Shown here piece by piece: positions 46,635 to 55,071 of a stretch of DNA of 64,000 nucleotides. The notes below the pieces were generated by a model. The model made no database searches, was not told where the DNA came from, and saw only the letters and a program-made list of their open reading frames with translations. Every line of letters begins with the position of its first letter. The first letter of the stretch is position 1. The translations under genes were made by a program, and so were the position numbers. The DNA comes from Achromobacter spanius (GTDB taxonomy: Bacteria > Pseudomonadota > Gammaproteobacteria > Burkholderiales > Burkholderiaceae_B), in the NCBI RefSeq assembly GCF_029637605.1, contig NZ_CP121261.1, forward strand, positions 992,001 to 1,056,000, given 5' to 3'.

Positions 46635-46923
46635 GGCGCTTGTCTCCACAGGCTTCGGCGCGTGTTTCAGGGGGGGTGGAAGTCTTGGGGCAGCTAGGCA
46701 GTTCACCGAACATATGCGGCTTGACCTGCTCGTGCAACCACGATGTGCGCGTGGCCGGTTCGGCCATCATGCGCTTGACCAGCGGGGGAATCTGTTCCCC
46801 CGCCAGGATGCCCAGCAGGCCTACCAGGGCAATCACCGGGGGCGCGGGCGAGCGTACATTGAACAGCGCATAGATCACGCCGACCAGCAGGCCAAGCGCC
46901 AGCGATACCAGGTAGACCTTCAT
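46627..46923 (-). CDS. XapX-domain (DUF1427) small membrane protein
   Basis: A 98-residue protein. Two membrane helices (about 3-20 and 29-46) make up the XapX domain (VYLVSLALGLLVGVIYALFNVRSPAPPVIALVGLLGILAGEQ). A soluble tail of about 45 residues follows. AGGAG precedes the ATG at 46923. It overlaps the amidohydrolase start by 8 bp. XapX proteins have no established function, but are often found beside isochorismatase-like hydrolases, as here. Confidence 0.85.
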   Translation of the reverse strand: MKVYLVSLALGLLVGVIYALFNVRSPAPPVIALVGLLGILAGEQIPPLVKRMMAEPATRTSWLHEQVKPHMFGELPSCPKTSTPPETRAEACGDKRHG

Positions 46924-46936
46924 GGGCGGGCTCCTA

Positions 46937-47590
46937 TCAGGCTTCGTGGGCGTTGAACATGGACTTGGCGTAGATGATGCCCAGGCCGTAGGCGCCGCCG
47001 AACTGCTTGGCGATGCCGGTGGTCATCTCATAGCTGTCGGTGCGGGCCCAGTCGCGCTGCATTTCCAGCAGGTACTGCAAGGCGGTGATCGGCTGGCCGC
47101 CGGCTTGCACGATGCGCTCGACGGCGCGGTTGTGCGCTTCCAGCGACACGTCGCCGCAAGCGTCGGTGATGACGTACACCTCAAAGCCCTGGTCCAGCGC
47201 CGACAGGGCCGGGCCAACGATGCACACGCTGGTCCACAGGCCGGCCAGCACAATGCGCTTCTTGCCGATTTCATTGACCTGCTTGATGACGGCTTCGTCT
47301 TCCCAGGTGTTCATGGACGTGCGGTCCAGCAGCGCCTGGCCCGGGAAGGGGGCGGTGACTTCGTCGAACATCGGACCGGAAAAGCTCTTTTCGGCAACCG
47401 TGGTCAGGATGGTGGACGCGCCGAAGCCGGCGGCGGCGTGGGCAACCAAGCCGGCGTTGTTGCGCAGCGTGATGGCATCGATGGAGTGGGTGGCGAACGC
47501 CATCTGCGACTGGAAGTCGATCATGATGAGCGTGTGGTCCTTGGGGGACAGCAGCTTGGCGCCGGGCTTGGCGTAGGCGGTGACGGACAT
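46937..47590 (-). CDS. Isochorismatase-family cysteine hydrolase (YcaC-like)
   Basis: A 217-residue protein of the cysteine-hydrolase (isochorismatase-like) fold. The catalytic Asp is in TLIMIDFQSQMAF and the Cys in LAGLWTSVCIVGPALSAL; a cis-peptide segment precedes that Cys. AAGGAG lies about 6 nt before the ATG at 47590, so an upstream in-frame start at 47647 is not used. It probably cleaves a small amide; the substrate is unknown. First gene of the hydrolase-XapX-amidohydrolase-MFS operon. Confidence 0.9.
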   Translation of the reverse strand: MSVTAYAKPGAKLLSPKDHTLIMIDFQSQMAFATHSIDAITLRNNAGLVAHAAAGFGASTILTTVAEKSFSGPMFDEVTAPFPGQALLDRTSMNTWEDEAVIKQVNEIGKKRIVLAGLWTSVCIVGPALSALDQGFEVYVITDACGDVSLEAHNRAVERIVQAGGQPITALQYLLEMQRDWARTDSYEMTTGIAKQFGGAYGLGIIYAKSMFNAHEA

Positions 47591-47620
47591 GGGGGCTCCT
47601 TGGGATGCCGTTGGCGAAAA

Positions 47621-47635
47621 TCCAGAAAATCTGGA
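47621..47635. promoter_or_regulatory. Palindromic operator candidate before the YcaC-like operon
   Basis: TCCAGA-AAA-TCTGGA is a perfect 6-bp inverted repeat 31 bp upstream of the hydrolase ATG, flanked by A/T-rich bases. No regulator gene is adjacent. The rest of the 330-bp gap 47591-47920 holds the sigma-54 promoter and enhancer sites described separately. Confidence 0.45.
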
Positions 47636-47737
47636 AAACGCCCGCACTGTGCCTGTCCCTGCCTTCGGTGTATTGAACGATTGTCAGCCGCTTTGAAGAA
47701 TGGGATGGTGGCCGCCAGGCAGCCGACAGGCGGCGGA

Positions 47738-47788
47738 TGTGCCACAAGAGGGCATATTCCGGCGCATCCGGCGCACCGCCTTGGTGCG
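47738..47788. promoter_or_regulatory. NtrC-like enhancer sites
   Basis: CGCACC-GCCT-TGGTGCG (47772-47788) contains GCACC-N4-TGGTGC, matching the NtrC consensus TGCACC-N4-TGGTGCA except the outermost bases. Its centre lies about 107 bp before the predicted sigma-54 start. A weaker copy (TGTGCCACAAGAGGGCA, 47738-47754) lies 34 bp further up, about three helical turns, the arrangement seen at glnA. Confidence 0.65.
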
Positions 47789-47860
47789 TCCCCGGGGCAG
47801 GATGCCTGCTGGCGGCATCGCGTCGCAATGCCGTAACCCGGCGCGGGCAAGCTGGCTGCC

Positions 47861-47877
47861 TGGCACGCATGTTGCTT
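47861..47877 (+). promoter_or_regulatory. Sigma-54 promoter of the transglutaminase cluster
   Basis: TGGCAC-GCATG-TTGCTT matches the -24/-12 consensus TGGCAC-N5-TTGCW without a mismatch. Transcription should start near 47887, 34 nt before the first ATG of the cluster. This requires RpoN and an enhancer-binding protein. Confidence 0.82.
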
Positions 47878-47920
47878 GTTTTTCTTGATGGCGTTGCCGA
47901 ATCGATGTGTGGAGACTTTC

Positions 47921-48718
47921 ATGAAGCATCTCATCAAGCACGTGACCCGCTACCGCTATCCCGCACCGGTCAACTACAGCATCCAGACCTTGCGGCTGAC
48001 GCCCCGGCGCGACGACCATCAGCATGCCCTGCGCTGGCAGATCCAGACGCCGGGCGAGATCCAGCCACAGGTGGACGCCTACGGCAACGTGACGCATACC
48101 TTGACGCTGCACCGCACCCATAGCGAAATCGAAATCCATGCGGTGGGGCAGGTGGACATCCACCCGCTGGCGCAAGGCCACGTGGGCGACGAAGAGGAAC
48201 GCCTGCCGGTCTACATCTATGGCGTGCCCACGGCCTTGACGCAGTGCGACGACACGGTTCGCGATTTTTGCCGCCGCGTGGTGCCGAGTGGGCTGCATAC
48301 GCCTCAAGACGTGCTGACCCTGGCGGGAGCGATCCGGGAACGGGTGGCCTACCAGCCCGGCATGGGCAGCGCGCCCATGACGGCGCCCGAAACCCTGTCT
48401 GCCCGGCGCGGCGGCAGCCACGACCAAACCCATCTGCTGCTGGCCTGCGTGCGCGCCTTCGGCACGCCGGCCCGCTTTGTCAGCGGGTATTGGCACGAGG
48501 CGGGCGACGACGCGGCCAGCCATGGCTGGGCCGACGTCTGGCTGGCCGGGCATGGCTGGGTCAGCGTGGACGTCAGCCATGCCACCTTCGCGTCCGACGG
48601 CCATTGCCGCCTGGCTGTCGCGCGCGACTACGAATCGGCCTCGCCCGTGCGCTGGCTGCATGGGGTGGCGGCCACGCTGTCGATGAATGTATCGGTGCAA
48701 GTGCAGACCAGCCATTGA
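47921..48718 (+). CDS. Transglutaminase-like protein with Ser at the nucleophile position
   Basis: A 265-residue protein; GGAGA lies 5 nt before the ATG. The N-terminal beta domain (HLIKHVTRYRYPAPVNYSIQTLRLTPR) and the papain-like core are those of the bacterial transglutaminase-like family (COG1305 type). In the aligned core RGGSHDQTHLLLACVRAFGTPARFVSGY, the residue that is Cys in the two paralogues of this cluster is Ser166; His201 and Asp217 are kept. It could be a non-catalytic partner or a Ser-based variant. First gene after the sigma-54 promoter, cytoplasmic (no signal peptide). Confidence 0.88.
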   Translation: MKHLIKHVTRYRYPAPVNYSIQTLRLTPRRDDHQHALRWQIQTPGEIQPQVDAYGNVTHTLTLHRTHSEIEIHAVGQVDIHPLAQGHVGDEEERLPVYIYGVPTALTQCDDTVRDFCRRVVPSGLHTPQDVLTLAGAIRERVAYQPGMGSAPMTAPETLSARRGGSHDQTHLLLACVRAFGTPARFVSGYWHEAGDDAASHGWADVWLAGHGWVSVDVSHATFASDGHCRLAVARDYESASPVRWLHGVAATLSMNVSVQVQTSH

Positions 48719-48811
48719 CGAATGGCGTACCCTGCATGAATGGCGTGACATTCCCAAGCAAGGCGTGACCCCCCCAAGAATTTCGGCAGTACAGTCGATC
48801 CGGAGAAGGCT

Positions 48812-51800
48812 TTGACTATCCACGTAGCGCTCAAGCACGTCACGCAATACAACTATGACCGCCTGGTCAGCCTGTCGGCCCAGGTGCTGCGGCTGCGGCC
48901 CGCACCGCACAGCCGCACGCCGATCCTGTCGTACTCGCTGACGGTGGAACCGGCCGAGCACTTCCTGAACTGGCAGCAGGATCCGTTCTCCAACTATCTG
49001 GCGCGCCTGAATTTTCCGGGCAAGACGCGCGAATTCAAGATAACCGTCGACCTCGTGGCCGAGATGGCGGTCTACAACCCGTTCGACTTCTTCCTGGAAC
49101 CCGACGCCGAGGAATTCCCCTTCACCTATGACGACGTGTTGGCCCGCGAACTGGCGCCGTACCGCGTCTGCGACGAGGCCACGCCGCTGTTCGCGGAATT
49201 CCTGTCGCGGGTGGACGTGCGCGAGCAGCGCACGGTGGATTTCCTGGTGGCCCTGAACCAACAGGTGCACAAGGAAATCAGCTACCTGATCCGCATGGAA
49301 CCCGGCGTGCAGACGCCGGAAGAAACGCTGGCGCGCTGCGCCGGGTCGTGCCGCGATTCCGGCTGGCTGCTGGTGCAGGCCTTGCGCCATCTGGGGTTGG
49401 CGGCGCGCTTCGTGTCCGGTTACCTGATCCAGCTCAAGCCCGACGTGCGCGCGCTGGACGGCCCCAGCGGCGCGCAAACCGACTTCACCGATCTGCATGC
49501 CTGGTGCGAGGTCTATCTGCCCGGCGCCGGCTGGATTGGCCTGGACCCCACGTCCGGCCTGCTGGCGGGCGAAGGCCATATTCCGCTGGCCGCCACGCCC
49601 GAGCCGGGCAGCGCGGCGCCGGTGACGGGCGCGGTGGACAAGGCCGAGGTGGAATTCGCGCACACCATGTCGGTCACGCGTGTGTTTGAATCGCCGCGCG
49701 TCACCAAGCCCTATAGCGACGAGCAATGGCAGGCCATCCTGGACCTGGGCGACAAGATCGACGACCACCTGGACCACATGGACGTGCGCCTGACCATGGG
49801 CGGTGAACCCACCTTCGTGTCGGTTTCCGACCGCGACGGCGCCGAATGGAATACCGCCGCGCTTGGGCCCACCAAGCGCGGCTTTGCCCTGGAATTGCTG
49901 AACCGCCTGCGCACCCGCTACGGCGGCAACGGCTTTGTGCATGCCGGGCAGGGCAAGTGGTATCCGGGCGAGCAATTGCCGCGCTGGGCCTTGTCGATCT
50001 TCTGGCGCGCCGACGGCGAGCCCTGCTGGGGCGACCCGGCGCTGTTCGCCGACGAGCGTCAGCGCAGCAGCTACACCGTGGCGGACGCGCAGCGTTTCAT
50101 CACGCGTCTCACCGAACGCCTGGAAGTGGACGCGCGCCACATCGTGCCGGGCTACGAAGACGTCTTCTACTACCTGTGGCGCGAACGCCGCTTGCCCGCC
50201 AACGTAGACCCCTTTGATTCAAGGCTGGACGACGAAATGGAGCGCGCGCGCTTGCGCCGCGTGTTCGAACAGAAGCTGGACAGCGTGGTCGGCTACGCCT
50301 TGCCGATCCAACCGGGCGAGGGCGGGCCATGGGTGTCCGGCCCCTGGTTCCTTCGCGATGAGCGCATGTATCTGTTCCCGGGCGATTCACCGATGGGCCT
50401 GCGCCTGCCGCTGGACTCGCTGCCTTGGGCGGCCGAGGCCGACGCGCCCGTGGTGGCGGATCGCGATCCTTTCGACGCGCGGCGTTCACTGCCGGGGCCG
50501 GCGCAGTTGCTGGCGCAGAACCCGCGCGCCACGGCGGGGGCGGGCGTGGGACCCGCGTCTGGATCGGGCACTGGGCCGGGAGCAGGACCAGGGACAGGAC
50601 CAAGGGTAGGTCCAGGGGCAGCATCTGGGGCAGGCCCAAACCCGGACGCCACCCGAGCGCCCGCCAAGTTTGAATCGGCCTCATGGCTGGCCCGCACCGC
50701 CATGTGCGTGGAGCCGCGCAATGGCCTGCTTTTTGTCTTCATGCCGCCGCTGCCGCGCCTGGAAGACTATCTGGCGCTGGTGGCGCAGGTGGAAGCCACC
50801 GCGCGTGATCTGAAAGTGAAGATCGTGCTGGAAGGCTATCCGCCGCCGCGCGATCCGCGCCTGAAGGTGCTGCAGGTGACGCCCGACCCCGGCGTCATCG
50901 AAGTCAACATCCACCCGGCCAGCAACTGGGCCGACCTGGTGGACCACACCGAATTCCTGTACGAGGCCGCGTTCGAGACGCGCCTGTCCACGGAAAAGTT
51001 CATGGCTGACGGGCGCCATACCGGCACGGGCGGCGGCAACCACTTCGTGCTGGGCGGCGCCACGCCGGCCGACAGCCCGTTCCTGCGCCGCCCCGACGTG
51101 CTGGCCAGCCTGTTGGCGTACTGGGTCAACCACCCATCCTTGTCGTACCTGTTTTCAGGCCTGTTCATTGGCCCCACCAGCCAGGCGCCGCGCATCGACG
51201 AAGCGCGCAATGACCAGGTGTACGAGCTTGAACTGGCGTTTCAGGAAATCCATCGGCGCTGCGCGGAGCAGGGCGCCCAGGTGCCCCCTTGGATGATCGA
51301 CCGCGCGCTGCGCAACATCCTGGTGGACGTCACGGGCAATACGCACCGGTCAGAATTCTGCATCGACAAGCTGTATTCCCCCGACAGCGCGACGGGCCGC
51401 CTGGGTCTGCTGGAACTGCGCGCCTTTGAAATGCCGCCGCATGCGCGCATGAGCCTGGCGCAGCAACTGCTGCTGCGTGGCCTGATCGCCCACTTCTGGA
51501 AGACCCCGTACACCGCGCGCCTGACGCGCTGGGGCACCGAGCTGCATGATCGTTTCCTGCTACCCACCTTCGTGAAGATGGATTTCGAGGACGTGCTGGC
51601 TGACCTGAACGAAGCCGGCTACGCCTTTGACACCGCCTGGTTCGCCCCGCATTTCGAATTCCGCTTTCCGCTGTTTGGCGACGTGGCCGCGCGCGGCATC
51701 CACCTGGAACTGCGTGGCGCGCTGGAACCCTGGCACGTGATGGGCGAAGAAGGTTCGTCGGCCGGCACGGTGCGCTATGTGGATTCGTCGCTGGAGCGGG

Positions 51801-52204
51801 TGGAAATCCGGGTATCGGGTTTGAACGACAACCGCTATGTTGTGACGGTCAACGGTCGCGCGCTGCCTTTGCAACCAACGGGGCGGGTGGGCGAATACGT
51901 GGCGGGCGTGCGCTACAAGGCCTGGGCGCCGCCTTCCGCGCTGCATCCCACCATCCCGGTACACGTGCCGCTGACGGTGGATATTGTGGACACCTGGAAC
52001 CAGCGTTCCCTGGGAGGGTGCCGCTACCATGTGGCGCATCCGGGCGGGCTGAACCCGGAAACGTTCCCCATCAACGCCTATGAGGCCGAGAGCCGGCGCC
52101 TGGCCCGCTTTGAAAAAATAGGCCACACGCCGGGGCGCATGGACGTGGCGCCTGCCCAGGTCAGCCGCGAATTTCCGTTCTCGTTGGATTTAAGGCACGA
52201 TTGA
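48812..52204 (+). CDS. Transglutaminase core fused to DUF2126
   Basis: An 1130-residue cytoplasmic protein. The TTG at 48812 has GGAGAAGG just upstream. Residues ~1-90 are the transglutaminase N-terminal beta domain; ~165-250 the papain-like core with triad C180 (GSCRDSGWLL), H229 (DLHAWCEV) and D245 (GLDPTSG). From ~300 to the end runs DUF2126, of unknown function, with LTMGGEPTFVSVSDRDGAEWN near its start and GGGNHFVLGG later. A Gly/Pro-rich linker interrupts DUF2126 at about residues 575-615. This matches the COG4196 type. A proposed role is peptide-bond transfer or cleavage next to the ATP-grasp enzyme. Confidence 0.9.
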   Translation: MTIHVALKHVTQYNYDRLVSLSAQVLRLRPAPHSRTPILSYSLTVEPAEHFLNWQQDPFSNYLARLNFPGKTREFKITVDLVAEMAVYNPFDFFLEPDAEEFPFTYDDVLARELAPYRVCDEATPLFAEFLSRVDVREQRTVDFLVALNQQVHKEISYLIRMEPGVQTPEETLARCAGSCRDSGWLLVQALRHLGLAARFVSGYLIQLKPDVRALDGPSGAQTDFTDLHAWCEVYLPGAGWIGLDPTSGLLAGEGHIPLAATPEPGSAAPVTGAVDKAEVEFAHTMSVTRVFESPRVTKPYSDEQWQAILDLGDKIDDHLDHMDVRLTMGGEPTFVSVSDRDGAEWNTAALGPTKRGFALELLNRLRTRYGGNGFVHAGQGKWYPGEQLPRWALSIFWRADGEPCWGDPALFADERQRSSYTVADAQRFITRLTERLEVDARHIVPGYEDVFYYLWRERRLPANVDPFDSRLDDEMERARLRRVFEQKLDSVVGYALPIQPGEGGPWVSGPWFLRDERMYLFPGDSPMGLRLPLDSLPWAAEADAPVVADRDPFDARRSLPGPAQLLAQNPRATAGAGVGPASGSGTGPGAGPGTGPRVGPGAASGAGPNPDATRAPAKFESASWLARTAMCVEPRNGLLFVFMPPLPRLEDYLALVAQVEATARDLKVKIVLEGYPPPRDPRLKVLQVTPDPGVIEVNIHPASNWADLVDHTEFLYEAAFETRLSTEKFMADGRHTGTGGGNHFVLGGATPADSPFLRRPDVLASLLAYWVNHPSLSYLFSGLFIGPTSQAPRIDEARNDQVYELELAFQEIHRRCAEQGAQVPPWMIDRALRNILVDVTGNTHRSEFCIDKLYSPDSATGRLGLLELRAFEMPPHARMSLAQQLLLRGLIAHFWKTPYTARLTRWGTELHDRFLLPTFVKMDFEDVLADLNEAGYAFDTAWFAPHFEFRFPLFGDVAARGIHLELRGALEPWHVMGEEGSSAGTVRYVDSSLERVEIRVSGLNDNRYVVTVNGRALPLQPTGRVGEYVAGVRYKAWAPPSALHPTIPVHVPLTVDIVDTWNQRSLGGCRYHVAHPGGLNPETFPINAYEAESRRLARFEKIGHTPGRMDVAPAQVSREFPFSLDLRHD

Positions 52205-52264
52205 CCCCTTCTGGATGTTTAACCCCGGCGTACCGTTCGCCCCTACCGGTCGCCCCTATCCGCC

Positions 52265-55054
52265 ATGCCGCAATTTCTTTTTCAGACCGATCCGTCGCAG
52301 GATGTCGCATCCCTGGCGGTTCATGCGGCGCTGCCCGCACGGCCGGGCCACTATGACGAACTGCGCGCACCGGCCGCGGCGTCGGGCGCCACCCGCCTGC
52401 GCGAGCCGTGGCCCCGTTTCTTCGAGCTATTGGGTACCAGCGGCTTCGCCGACCTGGACCGGCGCGTGGACGTGGTGGCCCGGCAGATCCGCGAAAACGG
52501 CATCACCTACAACATCTATGCCGACGCCAACGGCTCGGCGCGGCCCTGGTCGCTGGACCTGCTGCCCTTTGTCATCAACGACGCCGACTGGTCGGCCATC
52601 GAACAGGGGCTGTGCCAGCGCGCCACCTTGCTGAACCGCGTGCTGGGCGACGTCTATGGGCCGCAAACCCTGCTGGCCGACAAGCTGATTCCGCCCGCGC
52701 TGGTGTTCGGGCATCCCGGTTACCTGCGCCCCTTGCGCGGCTATCAGCCGCCGGGCGGCACCTATCTGCACATTGCCGCCTTTGACCTGGCGCGCGCCAG
52801 CGACGGCAACTGGTGGGTGGTGTCGCAACGCACGCAGGCGCCGTCGGGGCTGGGCTATCTGCTGGAAAACCGCCTGACCATTTCCGGCATGTTCCCCGAG
52901 GCCTTCAAGGAACTGCGCGTGCAGCACCTGGCGACCAGCTATCGCCGCTTGATGGACATGCTGTACAAGTTGAGCCCGGGCGGGTCGTCGGCCCAAGCCT
53001 TGCCGCACTCGCCACCGCGCATCGTGCTGTTGACGCCCGGCCCCTACAACGAAACCTATTTCGAACAGACCTACCTGGCCCGCTACCTGGGGATCACGCT
53101 GGTGGAAGGCGGAGACCTGGTCGTGCGCGATCAGATGCTGTACCTGAAAACGCTGCACGGCCTGGAACGCGTGCATGCCGTGCTGCGCCGGCTGGATGAC
53201 GATTTCTGCGACCCGCTGGAACTGCGCTCGGACTCCACGCTGGGGGTGCCGGGCCTGCTGCAAGTCATGCGCGCGGGCAACGTGCTGGTGGCGAATTCGC
53301 TGGGCACGAGCTTTCTGGAATCGCCCGCCATCAATGGCTTCTTGCCCGCCATCAGCCGGCATCTGTTTGGCGCCGACCTGCTGCTGCCTTCGCTGCCGTC
53401 GTGGTGGTGCGGCGAGGCCGCCGCGCGCGAACAGGTGTTGGCGAACCTGCCGGGCACGGTGGTCAAGTCCACGTATCCCAACAATATGCGGGGCGGCTTC
53501 GAACCCGTGATCGGGGGCGCCGTGCCGCCATCCGAATACGCCGCGTTGCAAGCCCGCATTGCCGATAACCCCGACGCCTACACCATCCAGCAATACCTGC
53601 CGCTGTCGCAAGCGCCCAGTTGGTCCGCCGGCCACATCGTGCCGCGCGCGGCCATGCTGCGCGTGTTCGTCATCGCGGACGGCGAGGGCGGTTGGAATGT
53701 GCTGCCGGGCGGGCTGACGCGCATCGCCAGCCGCGAACAGCAGATTGTGTCCATGCAGCGCGGCGGCAGCAGCATGGACACCTGGGTCACCACTCGGGGC
53801 GCGGTGGATACGTTTTCGATGCTGCCCGTGCAATTGCGGCCCGAAGAGCTAGTGCCGGCGAGCCGCCCCGTGTCCAGCCGGGCCGCCGAAAACCTGTTCT
53901 GGATGGGGCGCTACACCGAACGGGCAGAGAACGACGTGCGCCTGGCCACGGTGGCGCTGACCTGGCTGAACAGCGACGAAGACAATGCCGGCGAACTCTT
54001 TGACGCGGTCGATGCCTTGTGCCAGCGCAGCGGCCTGATGCCGGCCGCGCCGACTTTGTCGGTACGCATGTTCGAAGCCACGCTGGTGGCCGAACTGGCG
54101 GGCGGCCCGGCGCAAGGCGGGGTGGCACGCAACCTGGGCGCCTTGGCATTCGCCGCCGGCCAGATCCGCGATCGGCTGTCGCCCGAGCATTGGCGGCTGG
54201 TTGTGACGGCGCACGAGGGATTCATGCGCATGGCGTCCGGCGGCAAGGGGGGCGAGCCCGGGGTGCCGGAAGCTGTGCCGGAGTCTTCATCGGGGTCTCC
54301 GTCAGCCTCTCAGTCGGGGTCTTTGTCCGGGTCTTTGTCGGGATTTCAGCCGGGATTTCAATCAAACCCCCTGTCGATGTCCGCCCCGGACGTGCTGCGC
54401 GGCTTGAGGAGCCTGGGCATGCAGTTGTCTGCCATCACCGGCTCGCAAACCGACCGCATGACGCGCGACGACGGCTGGCGCCTTTTGACGATCGGCCGCC
54501 AGATTGAACGCCTGTCCGCGATGGCCGGCCTGCTGGGTGCGCTGTTTCGCAGCAATGCGGTGCTGGGCGACAGCGGCTTCAACATGCTGCTGGACCTGTT
54601 CGACAGCAAGATCACCTACCGCGCCTATTACCCGGGTCGCCAGGAAATACCGGCGCTGCTGAACCTGCTGGTGCAAGAGCCAGCAAACCCACGCTCGCTC
54701 GCCTGTGTGCTGAACGTGCTGCGCAAAGAAGTGGCGCGCCTGCCCGATACCGTGGCCGGCCCGGCCGCGGACCTGGTCCGTCTGCTGCCCGAGGACGGCG
54801 TGGGCGCGTCCTTGGCGGATTTGTGCCGGCAGAGCCAGAGCCAGGGCCAAAGCCAAAGCCAAAGCCAAACCCAAACCCAAACCCAAACCCAAGCCCTAAC
54901 CCCAAGCCAAGGCCCAACCCCAAGCCAAGGCCAATACGCCAACGTGCTGGCGCTGTCCGCGCAACTCGAGGACGCCGCCAGTGCGCTGTCCAACGCCATC
55001 AGCCTGCGCTATTTCAGCCACGCAGCCGGTCATGACCAGACGCTTTCCGCGTAA
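52265..55054 (+). CDS. Circularly permuted ATP-grasp ligase fused to alpha-E domain
   Basis: A 929-residue fusion. Residues ~80-490 are the permuted ATP-grasp (DUF404/DUF407, COG2308 type; VYGPQTLLADKLIPPALVFGHPGYLRPLRG, ILTISGMFPEAF region, VVKSTYPNNMRGGFEPVIGG). From ~535 to the end is the helical alpha-E domain (DUF403, COG2307; SSRAAENLFWMGRYTERAENDVRLA). In many genomes these are separate genes. ATP-grasp enzymes join a carboxylate to an amine through an acyl phosphate, so a peptide or amide ligase is likely. Two low-complexity inserts sit in the alpha-E part: Ser/Gly-rich (about 670-700) and Gln/Ser/Thr-rich (856-890). No ribosome site is evident. Confidence 0.9.
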   Translation: MPQFLFQTDPSQDVASLAVHAALPARPGHYDELRAPAAASGATRLREPWPRFFELLGTSGFADLDRRVDVVARQIRENGITYNIYADANGSARPWSLDLLPFVINDADWSAIEQGLCQRATLLNRVLGDVYGPQTLLADKLIPPALVFGHPGYLRPLRGYQPPGGTYLHIAAFDLARASDGNWWVVSQRTQAPSGLGYLLENRLTISGMFPEAFKELRVQHLATSYRRLMDMLYKLSPGGSSAQALPHSPPRIVLLTPGPYNETYFEQTYLARYLGITLVEGGDLVVRDQMLYLKTLHGLERVHAVLRRLDDDFCDPLELRSDSTLGVPGLLQVMRAGNVLVANSLGTSFLESPAINGFLPAISRHLFGADLLLPSLPSWWCGEAAAREQVLANLPGTVVKSTYPNNMRGGFEPVIGGAVPPSEYAALQARIADNPDAYTIQQYLPLSQAPSWSAGHIVPRAAMLRVFVIADGEGGWNVLPGGLTRIASREQQIVSMQRGGSSMDTWVTTRGAVDTFSMLPVQLRPEELVPASRPVSSRAAENLFWMGRYTERAENDVRLATVALTWLNSDEDNAGELFDAVDALCQRSGLMPAAPTLSVRMFEATLVAELAGGPAQGGVARNLGALAFAAGQIRDRLSPEHWRLVVTAHEGFMRMASGGKGGEPGVPEAVPESSSGSPSASQSGSLSGSLSGFQPGFQSNPLSMSAPDVLRGLRSLGMQLSAITGSQTDRMTRDDGWRLLTIGRQIERLSAMAGLLGALFRSNAVLGDSGFNMLLDLFDSKITYRAYYPGRQEIPALLNLLVQEPANPRSLACVLNVLRKEVARLPDTVAGPAADLVRLLPEDGVGASLADLCRQSQSQGQSQSQSQTQTQTQTQALTPSQGPTPSQGQYANVLALSAQLEDAASALSNAISLRYFSHAAGHDQTLSA
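54830..54934 (+). repeat. Hexanucleotide repeat within the alpha-E coding region
   Basis: Units of six bases (CAGAGC, then CAAAGC, then CAAACC) are repeated about ten times and then decay, encoding alternating Gln-Ser and Gln-Thr (residues 856-890). Copy number changes would keep the reading frame, so this gives length variation, not on/off switching. Confidence 0.85.
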
Positions 55055-55071
55055 TTCACCGGCCCCGCACC

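Noticed and set aside
44997..46697. 566-codon plus-strand open frame opposite the amidohydrolase
   Set aside because: Shadow frame; metal-site motifs of the amidohydrolase lie on the minus strand.
47684..50140. 818-codon open frame on the minus strand opposite the first transglutaminase genes
   Set aside because: The plus strand has conserved transglutaminase motifs and ribosome sites; the minus product is Arg/Gln/His-rich noise and would run across the sigma-54 promoter.
54830..54934. Hexanucleotide repeat as a phase-variation switch
   Set aside because: The unit is a multiple of three, so slippage changes length without breaking the frame.
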